Below are positions 1 through 11,222 of a stretch of DNA of 64,000 nt, piece by piece. The stretch spans positions 6,882,001 through 6,946,000 of the forward strand of contig OZ038532.1 in NCBI GenBank assembly GCA_964036665.1, written 5' to 3'. Each line of letters opens with the position of its first letter. Position 1 is the stretch's first letter. The position numbers and the translations under genes were made by a program. Source of the stretch: Gordius sp. MW1. Lineage: Eukaryota; Nematomorpha; Gordioida; Gordea; Gordiidae. A model generated the notes under the pieces. The model did not search any database and had not been told where the DNA came from. It worked only from the letters and a program-made list of their open reading frames with translations.

Positions 1-99
1 TTACCCCCGGCCGCCCTGGGCACCTACGGGTAAAGTTTCGAGCGAATCGGGCTGGTAGTTTAAGAATTTAGCCCTTTTTTAAAACTAAAAAAAACTTTT

Positions 100-720
100 T
101 TTTTAATTTTTTTTTTTACATTAAATTAATATTTTGTTTTTGTTAATACCATTGATAATATGACTTTTTGACCGTCCGCTGGCTACTGACCGACGAAATA
201 TATTGATTTTCTAAACATAAAACCCAACTTTATTATTATATTATCTATATAAATAACATAATAACTTCTACTATTTTAAAGCCACCATGGTATAGTGGTT
301 ATAGCGCCGGCTTGTGAACTAGAGGTGTGGGGTTCAAGTCAGGGAGGGGACAAATTTTTTTTTTAATTTTTTTAAATTAAATTAATATTTGTTCATGTTA
401 ATACCAATGATAATATGAATTTTTGACCGTCCGCTGGCTACTGACCAATAAAAAAATGACCATTGGCTACATAAATCGAAATTTTTTTTCGTTTTTGAAT
501 TGGTTAACATTGATAATTACCCTATGTCCTCCCCTACAAGGGCCTATAACTTATTATTTTGCATCTAATACCCCCTATAGGCATTCTCGCCCCTTCCCAC
601 CTTTCTCGCCCATAAATTGCATAGCAAATATGCTACGTTTATACGGAGTATAGAAGAGTTCCCCCTTCCCCTCTTCCCTTCCCCTACTCCCCTTCCCTTC
701 TCCCCCTTCCCACGAGGGCT
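100..720. repeat. Copy of the CCGCTGGCTACTGACC repeat family
   Basis: Two partial units carry the blocks that recur at 29.6-30.7 kb and 47.6-51.8 kb: taataccattgataatatga, then gaccgtccgctggctactga, then a T-rich run and a CCCTATG/CCTCCCCTACAAGGGCC block. The right part (640-720) is a pyrimidine-rich CCCTTCCCC stretch also seen near 29.7 kb. No coding signal is visible. The tRNA-like unit at 281-352 is embedded in it. Confidence 0.6.
281..352 (+). repeat. tRNA-derived (tRNA-His-like) pol III repeat
   Basis: The segment reads like a tRNA: an A-box-like TGGTATAGTGG near 288-298, a CTTGTGAAC anticodon-loop-like stretch with GTG in the expected place, and a B-box-like GGTTCAAGTCA near 331-341. 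It is followed by a T-rich tail. The 5' half resembles metazoan tRNA-His. The acceptor stem does not pair cleanly, so I read it as a tRNA-derived SINE head or tRNA pseudogene, not a working tRNA. A related copy lies near 51722-51786. Confidence 0.55.
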
Positions 721-1001
721 GAAGGCCCGAGTTATCATATTTTTTTACTATAAATAGCTCTATTTCGTTATAAAATGGTAACTTTTACCAATGAAATTTG
801 ATGGAAAAAAACAATGGAGGCCTCTATCAAAAGTTTTGGACTTCGAATGACAATATCTCGTTCATATTGAGGTTAAAAGCAATTTGTGCGCAAAACTTGT
901 TAAGCTAAGTTTTCTAAAATCACCTAAGTTATAGAGGCAAATAGTATAAAAATATGGTCGCCATCATGATCATTCAACTTGGGTCGTGCCATATGAACTA
1001 T

Positions 1002-1447
1002 CATGGGCGTAGCCAGCATTGGACTTAGAGCTTGTCTTAATATCGGATTCAGATTCACAAATGGCGCCAATTTATCTTTATCAAATATCCGATTCAATTT
1101 CATGTGTCAAACTCGGTTGTAATTATTATTAAAATTTTGTTTTTTGATAGTTAAAAACTTTTTTGTGTTTATTTCAACTCTTGAGATTAATCGCTGTTAT
1201 ATTGTGCGTCTGAAATGTAAATCTGCTGTGAATTCGAAGTTAAGACACGGCTATGTTATAACCCGTACAACGATTTTGCTGCGTAGCGAAATCCGATATT
1301 AAGACAAGCCCTTAGAGGGGGACAATAATGAGTTAGGGTGTGGCAAAATAATCATTTTTTGCAATTTTAGCCATAGTTTTGATAAATTTCCACAAATTCT
1401 TGGATTGAGGGGGCACTGCCCCCCCCCCAATTGGTTAAGCCCACGTG
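1002..1447. mobile_element. GTAGCC-type MITE interrupted by a second TIR element
   Basis: The outer element starts CATGGGCGTAGCCAGCATTGG at 1002 and ends TTAAGCCCACGTG at 1447, matching the family seen intact at 49466-49618. Inside it, 1031-1310 is a second element with inverted ends: CTTGTCTTAATATCGGATT on the left and AATCCGATATTAAGACAAG on the right. The sequence cttagag occurs on both sides of the inner element (1024-1030 and 1311-1317), consistent with a target duplication. Neither element codes for protein. Confidence 0.75.
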
Positions 1448-1891
1448 AAATATTATCACTAATAATATAAAATAACTTTTCTAAAATATGACAAAGATAA
1501 CTTAAAAAATTTGCTAGCCATAAAATACCTCCATAGTATGAGTTTTTCCGCTCGAGGTTTGGCCGTAGGCGAAGATTGTGCCGTTGAAACCGCTTAAAAC
1601 ATCTGAAAAAAATTGACGCAAATATCTGGTTTAATATAATCATATATAAAATCTTGATAGTGTTATTGTCAATAGGTTTCCAAAATTTATAATTATTTCG
1701 CACGTATAGTCTAAGTTAATTCAATTGCGCTCTTGAAATTTTTAAAGCTACTTTCTTTGGAAAACGCTGATAAAGTAGTATTAAACCAATGTAAAAGCTT
1801 AAATAATGATTGAAAATGTTAGGTTTCTACCATAAACTAAACTCACAATAAATAAGCAAACAGCTGATTCTTATTAAGCAAGGCTTTGAGG

Positions 1892-2043
1892 TAGTGTTGT
1901 TACAACGGCTGAGTTTTGTTTGGTCGACTTTTGGTTTTAGTCGACTAAACTCGACAGACCAAAGCTTTGACCAAAAATCCTTGGTCTGTTGTCGACTTAA
2001 ACCAAGGTCGACCAAACAAAACCCAGCCGTTTTTACAACACTA
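1892..2043. mobile_element. Palindromic TA-flanked MITE (AACGGCTGGG family)
   Basis: The element is an almost perfect palindrome. The left end TAGTGTTGT..ACAACGGCTG and right end CAGCCGTTTTTACAACACTA are inverted copies, with GGTCGAC blocks in both arms. TA dinucleotides at both borders suggest Tc1/mariner-type insertion. Relatives occur at 3538-3690, 14434-14608 and 15262-15315. Confidence 0.75.
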
Positions 2044-2699
2044 CTTCGAGGGCATAACTATACCATAAATCACAGCAAACCTTTGACTATGGGTTTTGCG
2101 CTTTCGTTATAAATCCTTTCTTGCGTAGAATTCGGCCGGTAAACTTTATCGTACAAATACATCCTCCCCTAAAAGCGCGTAAAAAATTCAAAATTACCTT
2201 AAAGTATACATATTAAACAAATATTAAACGGAGGGGGGGGGGGGGGGGGAGGGAGCCTTAAAAAAATTCAATAATAATAATATTATAGCAATTGACAAAT
2301 CGCAATCAAAAAGCTATTATAATCCCAGCCCCTAGGAACGAGCTTTCCGTTAATAAAAACTCAAAAATATTAGGCTCTGATTTAAACTAGCTATTTTCAA
2401 TGTATGAATGTATGTACGTCTCTTCCTATTGACCTTATCGATCTTTACAGAAAAACAATTAGGAATCGCTTCTTCTCTCTCCTTAGTGGTGTGGTGGCTA
2501 TTAAACAGCAAAAATAAAAGCGTCTCATACACATACATAATAATTTTGAACTACACACCGTAATTAAATATCCATACAATATGCATAAATTTTAATGACC
2601 GATGTATTACGATTTAATGATAATTATAAGGAAAGGGGGGGGGCAGGACATTTTCCCACAACCCCCCCCCTTTAAAAAAACTACCCCACATAACCGGAA

Positions 2700-3065
2700 A
2701 TGATACATGGTCTAATCGGTAATTTTAAAAACTATAGCGTAGCAATTAACAAAAATGTCGCCCCTCAAAAAAAACAATTGCGAAATGCGATAAGCTATGG
2801 GACTTTTGGACCAGCCGCCATTATACTTCTTAAAGCCCGGTTTCTAAATATTCAACCAACTTTTTACTTAAACAAACCATAGGGGTACATTTTAATCGCG
2901 AAGTATTTAATTTTAAATAATTCAACTTGCCGGATACAAGCGACGCTTTAGAATTATGATTTATTCTTTCATTTTTTACCCGCTTTTATATTTTATATAT
3001 TTCCCATTTTTATATTTCGCCTTATTTTTACATCAAATAAAGAAAATTTAAATCATAAAAAGGAA
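2700..3065 (+). pseudogene. 3' fragment of the RPDG-domain retroelement
   Basis: A stretch near 2798-2880 encodes GTFGPAAIILL followed by a run ending in FYLNK. This matches GTFGPAAIKLFEDIS and FLLKQ in the better copy at 36655-37410, and the following AT-rich tail with CCCGCTTTTATATTT also corresponds. Only the last part of the coding region and the 3' tail are left, and the reading frame is broken. Confidence 0.6.
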
Positions 3066-3537
3066 AAAAAAGAATCTAATGGTCGTTAAAAAAAGTTGGT
3101 GTTGAAAGCTAAGACAAGCCCAGATAGATTTCTTGTATGGGAAGGATGGTAATTGAAAAAATGACCTAGTTGCTGTAGGATTCAGGCCCCCCCCCATTAC
3201 TCTCTCGCTACTATTTATTTACAAGTTTAAGTGTGCAAATTATATGATTATCTATTGACCCCCCCCCTCCACATATCATAAAAATAACCCAGACAGACTT
3301 GGGGACTTTAAAATACATGGATCCATATCTATGAGGTGTGCGTGCATACATCATCATGTATGTCTGTGGGGTAGAGATGAAAAATTAAAAATATTTTTAC
3401 TTCTTATATTTTTCGAATTTTAAGTTTATCGAAAAAGAATCGATCGATTACTAAAAATTTACGCTGATCAGTAAAATATGTGTTTGGGCCTATGAGACAT
3501 TCCTTTTAATTAAATTAACCTCGTATTTAGGGCAGAC

Positions 3538-3690
3538 TAGTGATGTAAAAACGGCTGGGTTATATTTGGTCGATAGTTGTTAGCCGAACCAACGGCTTTT
3601 GGTCTGACCAAAGATTTTTTGGTCTGGTAGTGTTGATTCTGAGAAAACCAAAGGCCGACCAAACAAAACCCAGCCGTTTTTACCACACTA
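3538..3690. mobile_element. Palindromic TA-flanked MITE (AACGGCTGGG family)
   Basis: Left end TAGTGATGTAAAAACGGCTG and right end CAGCCGTTTTTACCACACTA form the terminal inverted repeat, with TA at both borders. About 153 bp, non-coding, same family as 1892-2043. Confidence 0.75.
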
Positions 3691-3919
3691 GTCCTGACTC
3701 ATGGGTAGGGGGAGGCAGATGCCCGCCCACATTGGAATTTAAATATTCGAAAGTAAAATCCACCGCCCCCCCCCACTCTATATGTCACGCGTTCTCTGAT
3801 ACATGTGACTTAAATAAAGATGGAGGCAGGACGTGATAATAACGTATTAAAATTAATTAATTATTTCCAAAAAAAGGAAAGAGGGGGATGGGTGTGCTAC
3901 GGGTTTCGAACCCACTCAC

Positions 3920-4135
3920 CCCGACAACGCAAGAAGTTTCGTCGTTGGGCTGGTATTTGACTATCACGACGCTACCGGCCTTCTCTTCGCTGGCGTTCAG
4001 CGGTCGGAATCGGCACATGACCTTGATGCTACACTCCGAGGGCGGACTCAAAAAGGTAATGGCGTCAGTTTGGGGCACCTGGGACTGCAGCATGGATTGA
4101 GACATGCTGTGACTAATGCTGCTCGATACATCCAT
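3920..4135 (-). CDS. Kinesin heavy chain (kinesin-1-like), first coding exon
   Basis: The exon encodes the start of a kinesin motor domain: residues around 33-47 read SECSIKVMCRFRPLN, the first beta strand of the kinesin-1 motor, followed by ASEEKAG. I start at ATG 4135 because it is the first in-frame methionine; the frame stays open upstream only to about 4219. This gives a 32-residue Ser/Gln/Met-rich extension before the motor, whereas typical KIF5 proteins have fewer than 10 residues there. The exon ends in phase 0 at a strong GTGAGT donor (3919-3914). The ATP-binding P-loop and the rest of the motor must be on later exons; none was found between 1 and 3900, so they probably lie beyond the left edge. 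Kinesin-1 moves cargo along microtubules. The N-terminal end is the least certain part. Confidence 0.82.
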
Positions 4136-4199
4136 CCCTTCCGCAGACGAGTTTATTTTATTTTTTATTTGTTCTTTTGTTTTACTCACAAAAGAATGG

Positions 4200-4822
4200 G
4201 AGGGAAGATGTTTCTTGGCTTAATAGGTAGATGCGGGCATTAACATGGCGGAGGTGCGAGAAAGCTAAAATTGAAGTAAAATTAATATAAAAGGTAACTT
4301 ATTAATCTTTTTTATCAGGCAAAAATGGCGCATACAATATCGAATAAACGCGAGTGTAATTTATTTTTTATTTCATATTTTCCAAAAAGTGGAGGTAGTG
4401 GGCATTTATAAGGCGAAGGTTATAACGCGATAAAGCTAAAATTGAAAGTTTTTTAAAGTAAAGTAAAATCATTTAAAAATAAACCGAAAGGCCGACCCGT
4501 CTTTGAAAAAATTGGCTCAAATATACGATCAAAATGCATGGATTCAACTTAAAATTTGCTAAATAACATGATTTATCAAAGATGTTGTTTATGTGGAGAA
4601 CATATTATAACATGATATCAAAGGTAATCTCAAGAAAAGATTTGTATATATCGTATAAAAAGCTGTTATGCTATGCGTGAAAATCGGCAAATTATTTTAG
4701 TCGTAATGCAAAATTCAATATTACGTCGAGAGCCCTTCGTTAAAGTAACAATCACTAGCTATTTATCATGCTTTATTAGTTCATTAATAATAATGCCATT
4801 CCAAAATCACATCTTTCCTGTC
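4200..4822. other. No gene seen (upstream of the kinesin exon)
   Basis: AT-rich sequence between the kinesin first exon and the next transposon. It should contain the 5' untranslated region or promoter of the kinesin gene, but I see no clear TATA box, CpG-rich patch or conserved element. Confidence 0.4.
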
Positions 4823-4830
4823 ATCTGAAG

Positions 4831-5834
4831 CAGAGACCAGAAATGCCCGGCCCGCTGCCCGGCCGGATTCGGGCGGGCACGCTGATAAGATTCGGGCAAT
4901 TCGGGCATAAATCCTAGTAAATTATCTAGTACTTTTTTATTAGATTGTATATCGCGTTCGCGAATCCTGCCACCCCCATGTTAAATCTTTGCCCACGCCA
5001 TTTCTTTCAGATCCCTAGCTACGTTTATGGAGGATTGACATATTTATATTTATGTAGCCATTCCAATGTGTGCATGCTTAAAACAGATGCGTCATGCCAT
5101 TTTCACACAATGTATGCGCATAAGTGTTTAATTCTAATTCATTAATTTTTTTAACAAATAAAATTTCGTTCAGCCTTTTTGATTTCTGCGTATTTTTATA
5201 GCACATAATTAATTCACAACCATTCTTTTTTTGCTTCAAATAAAAAAAATTTTATTCTAAAAGTAAGTAATACTAATTTAAATGATTTATTATTTATCAA
5301 TTAAAATTGTGTGACCTATGATTGGTTTCGCCAGCGATGATATATAATATTAAAAAAAACTGGGCAATTTTTTGCATTAATTTAGGGGATTTGATTTGTC
5401 CGTTCCGAGTTTATGCAAATGCTGTACCTGTCCATTGGTTTTTAAGCTTTATATTTTTAAATTCTTTTTATTATATAAAATATCGTGCTTGATCTTAACT
5501 CTTAATAATATTTAAAATTTTATTAATCAGGCCAGGCAGCTCTAATGGTTCGGGCATGGCCGAGCGGACAGGTAGAAGGGTTCAGGCGGACAATTTAGTT
5601 AAAATTTTGGACCGGGCCGGGTTCGGGCAGAAAAATTTAAACAAATCTAACCTCTGTTTGGGATCTTATAAATTCGGGACTAACGGGAAAATTTAATATT
5701 TCGGGCGGACAGTTCGGGTAGCTTTAACGCTTCGGGCCGGGGCGGACACTTAGATGGGTTCGGGCGGGCAATGAAGTTAAAAAATTGAATCGGACCGGGT
5801 TCGGGCAGAAAATTCCAAACAAATCTGATCTCTG
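4831..5834. mobile_element. hAT-type element with GGGC/CGGGC subterminal motifs
   Basis: The ends are CAGAGACCAGA at 4831 and TCTGATCTCTG at 5834, inverted copies of each other. Flanking 8-mers atctgaag (4823-4830) and atctgaaa (5835-5842) match at 7 of 8 positions, the 8-bp duplication typical of hAT insertions. Subterminal regions carry repeated TTCGGGC, GGCGGACA and GCCCGGCC motifs. The right end is present twice (near 5583-5660 and 5760-5834). No transposase coding is recognisable. Confidence 0.65.
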
Positions 5835-5842
5835 ATCTGAAA

Positions 5843-7242
5843 TAAAAATGCTTTAAATAATTGCAAACAGAATATAGAGGAAAATAGTTGGACTATGACG
5901 AAAGAGTAAAATAAATAATTCTTTAAATATGTAAAAATCGAACATAGAAATTACATTTATTGGTGGTGAATGTTATACAAAATATATGGATTTTATTAAT
6001 TGATAAAATTATGTTTAAAAATATGATTTGAATACTATTACTAATTATTTGCAATCTAATTAAAAGTTGGACTCAACAAGTATTATTACAAAATGTTAAA
6101 TGTATTTAATGTAATTACATTCAGGAAATTAATGTATTACTTACATTTACCGTTTTTGGATAATTAGATGGAAAAATGAAATTCTATAATTTGATTTCAT
6201 CACGCAGATTTTCTTAATATTGAATGATAACTTAAAATGTAAAATCAAATATATGTTAGACACAAGTTTAATAAAGGATTAGGCATTAGGAAAAATTTAA
6301 TGGCCGACTATATATTTAAACAAAAATGTCTAGGCTGCTAAAATAAAAAAAAACCAATACATTTGGACAAAAAATCAATAAAATCAAATTTGTTGAACAT
6401 ATAATTTCAACACCAATGGTAACAGTCAGGTATGTATAAGACTTAAATTGAATTTCTAAAAAATTAAATTTCTTTATACATCTAAAAAATTTTGATTCAT
6501 TAATTTTTTTACTTGTTTATCATTTATATTATCAATAGTAAGCTTATAAATATATAAACCATATAAGTGGCCATCAAATGCCTATACATTACGTATAATT
6601 ATGCTAACTATAGTTGATTTTAATTAACAGTGATCATTAAATTCATTTACAACAAAAGATAAATTTGTTTTGCCTAAAAAACGACAAATGGTTTAGAATT
6701 TATTATAACATATTTAGTTAAATTCAAATTTTTGATAAATTGCATGATTATTAAATTTAAATTTATGTGTCAAATATTTAAATATGTCTACTTATTTATT
6801 ACAAACATAAGATTATTTAACAAAATATCTTGGTTTAGAATTGTCAATTAAATAACCAGGTAGAAGTAAATTCAGACTTAGCCAATAATTATGTTATGGG
6901 CATTAAGATAGCATTATAGAGAAACTATAAATTAAAAAACACCCCTGCATAATTATAAATGTTAAGAGTTAATATATATATATAGGAAATCAATTAATGA
7001 TTAAATTATTTTTGATTAAAATCTAAATTTTAAACAAAACTAAATTTATTAATTATAAATGTTTATAAACAAGCATATCCTAGTTCAATTTACAATTTAA
7101 AAAAATAAGACGTTTTTTAGATTTTATTTAACATAGAAGCATGTAAGAATTTAATTACCTTTAAACGAGTAATAAAACAATAAAAATCGATAAGGAACTA
7201 AATACAGGCATTTCGATACATTTTAAATCCTCTCGAAAATGG
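5843..7242. other. AT-rich spacer, no gene seen
   Basis: About 1.4 kb of very AT-rich sequence without an open frame, splice-bounded exon or repeat structure that I can support. Confidence 0.4.
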
Positions 7243-7250
7243 ATTTTACG

Positions 7251-8772
7251 CATAGACTAATAAACCCATAGACTGCCGAACAGCTGATTATACTATTAAA
7301 ATCATTCAGACACCAAAATAGCTGCCATATTGTAGGAAAAACTCAACAACAGTTATATTCATACTTCTGTAGAAGATTATATTTCTACTTTATTATAACC
7401 CAAAAGAAAAGTGATTCAAGTGAATGAAATTTAGTTAAAACATCGTGTTTATATTCACATCTAGCGAGGATTTGTGTGAATAATAATGGTGAATGATAAG
7501 GTATTCAAATAATTGAATGTATTCACTTTTATGAATAGGTGCGTGAATTTTTTGAATAATAAAGGTTAAGTTTTTGCCTAGGTGAGTTGGTTTGGTTTAT
7601 TCAAATTAAGTTTTTTCCTAGATATCCATACAAATCCCCTTCTATTTGCAAGGAGTGCTAAAAATAAAAGTTAAAATACTTAGTTGGCCAATGTTTTAGT
7701 GTTTGCACTAGTGTTTGATGGTGTGGAGACCGAGGCTTGAGTAATGATTGGGATTGATGAGCTATCCAATATCTTCGTAGATTTGTCGGAGCAGACATAT
7801 CTATTTTAGAAGCGCATTATTCCCTTAGTTCAATCGGTCAGTATTGGTTAGAACTTTGGTAGTGGTAGTAGTGAGTGTTATTGCTTTGCTGAACGCCGTC
7901 TTTGCTTGTTGCAAGGGGCCGTGTGATGTTGATTATTTTGAAATATGTTTTGCAGTTGGGTCATTGGCATGGCAGTGGACCATTTTGACGTTCGGTAGAC
8001 AATGTTGTTGCTTGTGTAAAGGTGTAATATGGTAACATGGTTTTCTTCGTATTAACAATCAGTTAGGTAGGTATTTTGTCTTTCACCGCAGTCGGACACA
8101 TGTTTCGAGTTTAGTATTAAGGTTGAAATTGTTTGTTGCAGCTCGATTGTATGCCGGATTAAAAAGATAATGCCCTATATCTAAATTGTTTTATTTTAAC
8201 TAAGAAAACCAAAAGCGATTACTAAAGGGACTGTCATGGGGAGAAAAAATATGTCTCCCCCAAAAGTCGGGGTCAATGTGGACCTGGGTTATAAATGTAT
8301 AGGGGGGAGGAAAAAAAAAATTCGGCTCCCCCGAAAATACGGGGTCACCATTTGTAGAAGATTATATATTTACTTTATTATAACCCAAAAGAAAAGTGAT
8401 TAAAACATCGTGTTTATATACACATCTAGCGAGGTTATTTTGTGAATAATAATGGTGAATTATAAGATATTCACATAATTGAATGTATTCACTTTTATGA
8501 ATAGGTGCGTGAATACTTGAATAATAAAGGTTAAGTTTTTGCCTAGGTGAGTTGGTATATTCAAATTAAGTTTTTCCCTAGATTCCATGATAAAATATTG
8601 AGGAAAATAAATAAGATTAATAGCTTAATTTATAAATTAAATTAAAATAAGTAATTTAGAACAATAAATTATGCTGAATTATATTGTTTGGTTGCATTTC
8701 CCACAAAAGGGCTTGCTATATTTGCTGAAAAATTATCAGCTGTTCGGCAGTCTAGGGTTTTATTAGTCTATG
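7251..8772. mobile_element. TIR element carrying an inserted LTR element
   Basis: The outer ends are inverted repeats: CATAGACTAATAAACCC.. followed by TAGACTGCCGAACAGCTG on the left, and the complement on the right ending ATTAGTCTATG at 8772. Flanks attttacg (7243-7250) and attttcac (8773-8780) match at 6 of 8 positions. A short relative with CATAGACTAATAGACTG ends lies at 14661-14936. The TRIM-like LTR element 7369-8587 occupies most of the interior. Confidence 0.65.
7369..8587 (+). mobile_element. TRIM-like LTR element 1 (non-coding, about 1.2 kb)
   Basis: Two direct repeats of about 235-260 bp, 7369-7628 and 8353-8587, start TGTAGAAGATTATAT and end CCTAGAT(AT)CCA / CCTAGATTCCA, i.e. TG...CA. 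They differ by small substitutions and indels. The 724-bp interior has no retroviral protein. A 63-codon frame at 7844-8035 is not conserved in the related element at 19.5 kb. Purine-rich GGGGGGAGG followed by CGGCTCCCCCGAAAAT and ggggtcacca sits just before the second LTR and may hold the polypurine tract. The interior is homologous to that of the element at 19474-20690. Confidence 0.7.
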
Positions 8773-8780
8773 ATTTTCAC

Positions 8781-9640
8781 CCAGATTCTACCTAAATACT
8801 GGATTATGAATGCTATGCTTGCCAAAATTTACTGATTTAACTATAATACCATAAAAATGAGTATAAATTGTAACTACCCAATGTATTCACAAGAGCCCCC
8901 TACCTATTACCCAGAGACTTTAATCCTTCACCTGGATCCCGATATTTTTGAAATTCGTATGCGCTCTTTGTATAACCCACCACCCCTTTTTGATCCTAAT
9001 ATGATATGGATATAAGGACATGTAAGCTTTATGGCTGTCTGGGCTTGGGTCAGGATTGATTTTAAGATTTTTGTAACCGGGGTAAGAACGGAATGATTTA
9101 ATAACAGGTATAAATGGGAATAAGGAAGTTTTTGTTAACCCTTGATAAATGAGAGCGCAAATGGAAAGAGATGTGGGCAAACCTCTATTAAAAAGCTTAA
9201 CTTTTAATATTTCAGAACTAGATTTATAGTGGTCCATTACTACAATAGATTTTAAATGGTTTAATGTAGATGGTTTATGGTTAGGTTATAGAATTGGGTT
9301 CATGAAAAGGTTGGGGCGTGTAAACTGTCTTGTGATAACACCCAATTTGGGGGCAATTAAAGCATCCCGTTGAATAAAACAATTTTCTCTTTAGATCTCC
9401 ACATTTGCCAACAAAACTACTATTTAGTACTCGACTATACACTTCCTTTTCATCTTAATCCAAGCCTCCATCTTTCTTCCCGTCTAACACTCATTTTTTT
9501 CCTCCGGCTGAATGTTTAAAAAAATCTCTATTAAAACTACGTTTTTAAAGAAAATCTGTCAATCACTCGAAAACCAAATTCTGATATTTCTCACCGATCT
9601 GATTTGCCCAAAACCACACACCGCGTTTTAAATCAATACA
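8781..9640. other. Spacer, no gene seen
   Basis: Mixed sequence to the left of the Gypsy remnant. The 105-codon frame at 8920-9237 (-) has no recognisable motif and no splice context, so I do not call it. Part of 9400-9640 could be the decayed gag/protease end of the Gypsy element, but no motif is clear. Confidence 0.35.
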
Positions 9641-11105
9641 AAATGGTGTTTTATGCAATGTATCTTTTAAATTCCGTAGCTCGAATTAAACCAACACCTA
9701 TTATCGGGACAGATTTTTAAACCATTTTAATCTTCTCCTAGATTTACATCGCAAATGTCCTTTACACCCTAAAATTACTTAAAAATCGTATAGGCGATAT
9801 AGTAATTCGGAGTTGCAAAATCACAGCTATCAATTACAGTCGATTAAAGCCATTTCTAAAATGTGTTAAAAGAAATCCCTGATATTTTTGCCCCCTCCCA
9901 AATTACGAGGCTTGGATCACCATATGGTCCACCACATACATACACCAGGGCCACCATTACAGGTCATACCTAGACGTCTAGACTCTTCCAAAATATAGCA
10001 AAAACATAAATTTGCTCACATGTTTGAACTGCACATAATTCAACCTTTAACAAGTGCTTGGCGTTCTCCACTTCACATGGTTCAAAAAAAATCCAGGAGA
10101 TTGGCGACCCTGTGGAGATTCCCGAGCCCTACATTTTACCGATTCTTGATTGTTATCCCTTACCACAACTGCACGATTTCTTACTCAATCTAGCGGGAAC
10201 AACCTTCTATATTAAAACAAACTTGGTCTGATCTTACCATCAATTCCCGTAGCCTTAGAAGACAGCGCACAACCGCCATACCGCTTTTGGTCTTAAGAAT
10301 TTTAACGCATGTCTTTTGGGTTACGTAATGACGCTCAAACTATCCAACGCTTCATTGACCAATTCTCCTTGATCTTAACTTTTGCATATTTAGATGATTT
10401 TTTAATCGCAAGTTTTGAATATTCCGGCCACCTAGGTCGAGTTCTTTAACGAAAGGAATTCGATCTAAAAATTTCTCTATATAAATTGACGGAAACGTTC
10501 TTCGATTTCCTAGGATCACGTTACCCAGAAGGTTTAACGCCAGCACCGGACAATACCTAGGTATCAAAAAAAGTGGCCACCCCGACCATTATGACGCTAA
10601 GTCGTTTCGTGGGAATTGTAAGTTATTACAGGCGCTCATACCTAACTACGCACTCCCCCTCCAACCACTTACTGACCTCCCTAATAAATTAAAAGGATCA
10701 TTGAACATGACGCACACGCACACGGCGCATTACACAAGATTTATGCTCGATAGAATCACGACCCTTACTCATTTAGTGGATGCTGCCACGCTCTCAATTA
10801 CAACCGACGCGTCAAACTCTGCTATCGGAGCCGTTTTACCGTAAATGGAGAAAGCAGTCCCTTTTCCCTTTTTCTCCCCCAAATTAAACAAAACGCAATA
10901 CAGCACATTCGGAAGAGAATTAATTGCCTGAAACCAGCTTTCTAATGACGAATCGAACCTTCCAAATAAGAATTGCATTCTCAAACTAGCCGACTGTTCA
11001 ACCCACAATTTCGTCCCCCTAATATCTCTCCTCCTAACCAAACCACCCCCAAGTCTGGCCTTAAAGTACGCTGGCCCAAGAATTTTTTTCACCCGCTCCA
11101 CTTTT
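9640..11105 (+). pseudogene. Decayed Ty3/Gypsy pol (protease end, RT, RNase H)
   Basis: Recognisable blocks appear in order but in shifting frames. There is a protease-like end with PIIGTDF near 9700; the pre-RT block HHIHTPGPP near 9930; SAWRSPLHMV and, one frame over, PGDWRPCGD near 10060-10120; YPLPQLHDFLLNLAGTTF near 10158-10212; FGLRN and QRFIDQ near 10315-10365; AYLDDFLIAS (the YxDD catalytic box) near 10384-10413; LSRFVGIVSYYRRS near 10592-10635; and the RNase H start SITTDASNSAIGAVLP near 10795-10842 with YSTFGRELIA near 10899-10928. Many stops and frameshifts show it is dead. No integrase or LTR was found. Confidence 0.82.
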
Positions 11106-11222
11106 ACTACGGGGAATATTTATTGCTCATTTAAAATTTGAATATTTTCTTTTTAACACAAAATAAAGTCACGTGATTGTATACTGCAGACGTTCCATTA
11201 TTTTAGTTTACATCCGATTTAA

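Noticed and set aside
281..352. A functional tRNA-His gene
   Set aside because: The A and B boxes and a GTG loop are present, but the acceptor and anticodon stems pair poorly and it sits in a repeat family.
7844..8035. 63-codon Cys- and Val-rich frame with a hydrophobic start
   Set aside because: It lies in the interior of TRIM-like element 1, and the homologous stretch at about 20.0 kb has stops and frame changes, so it is not a conserved protein.
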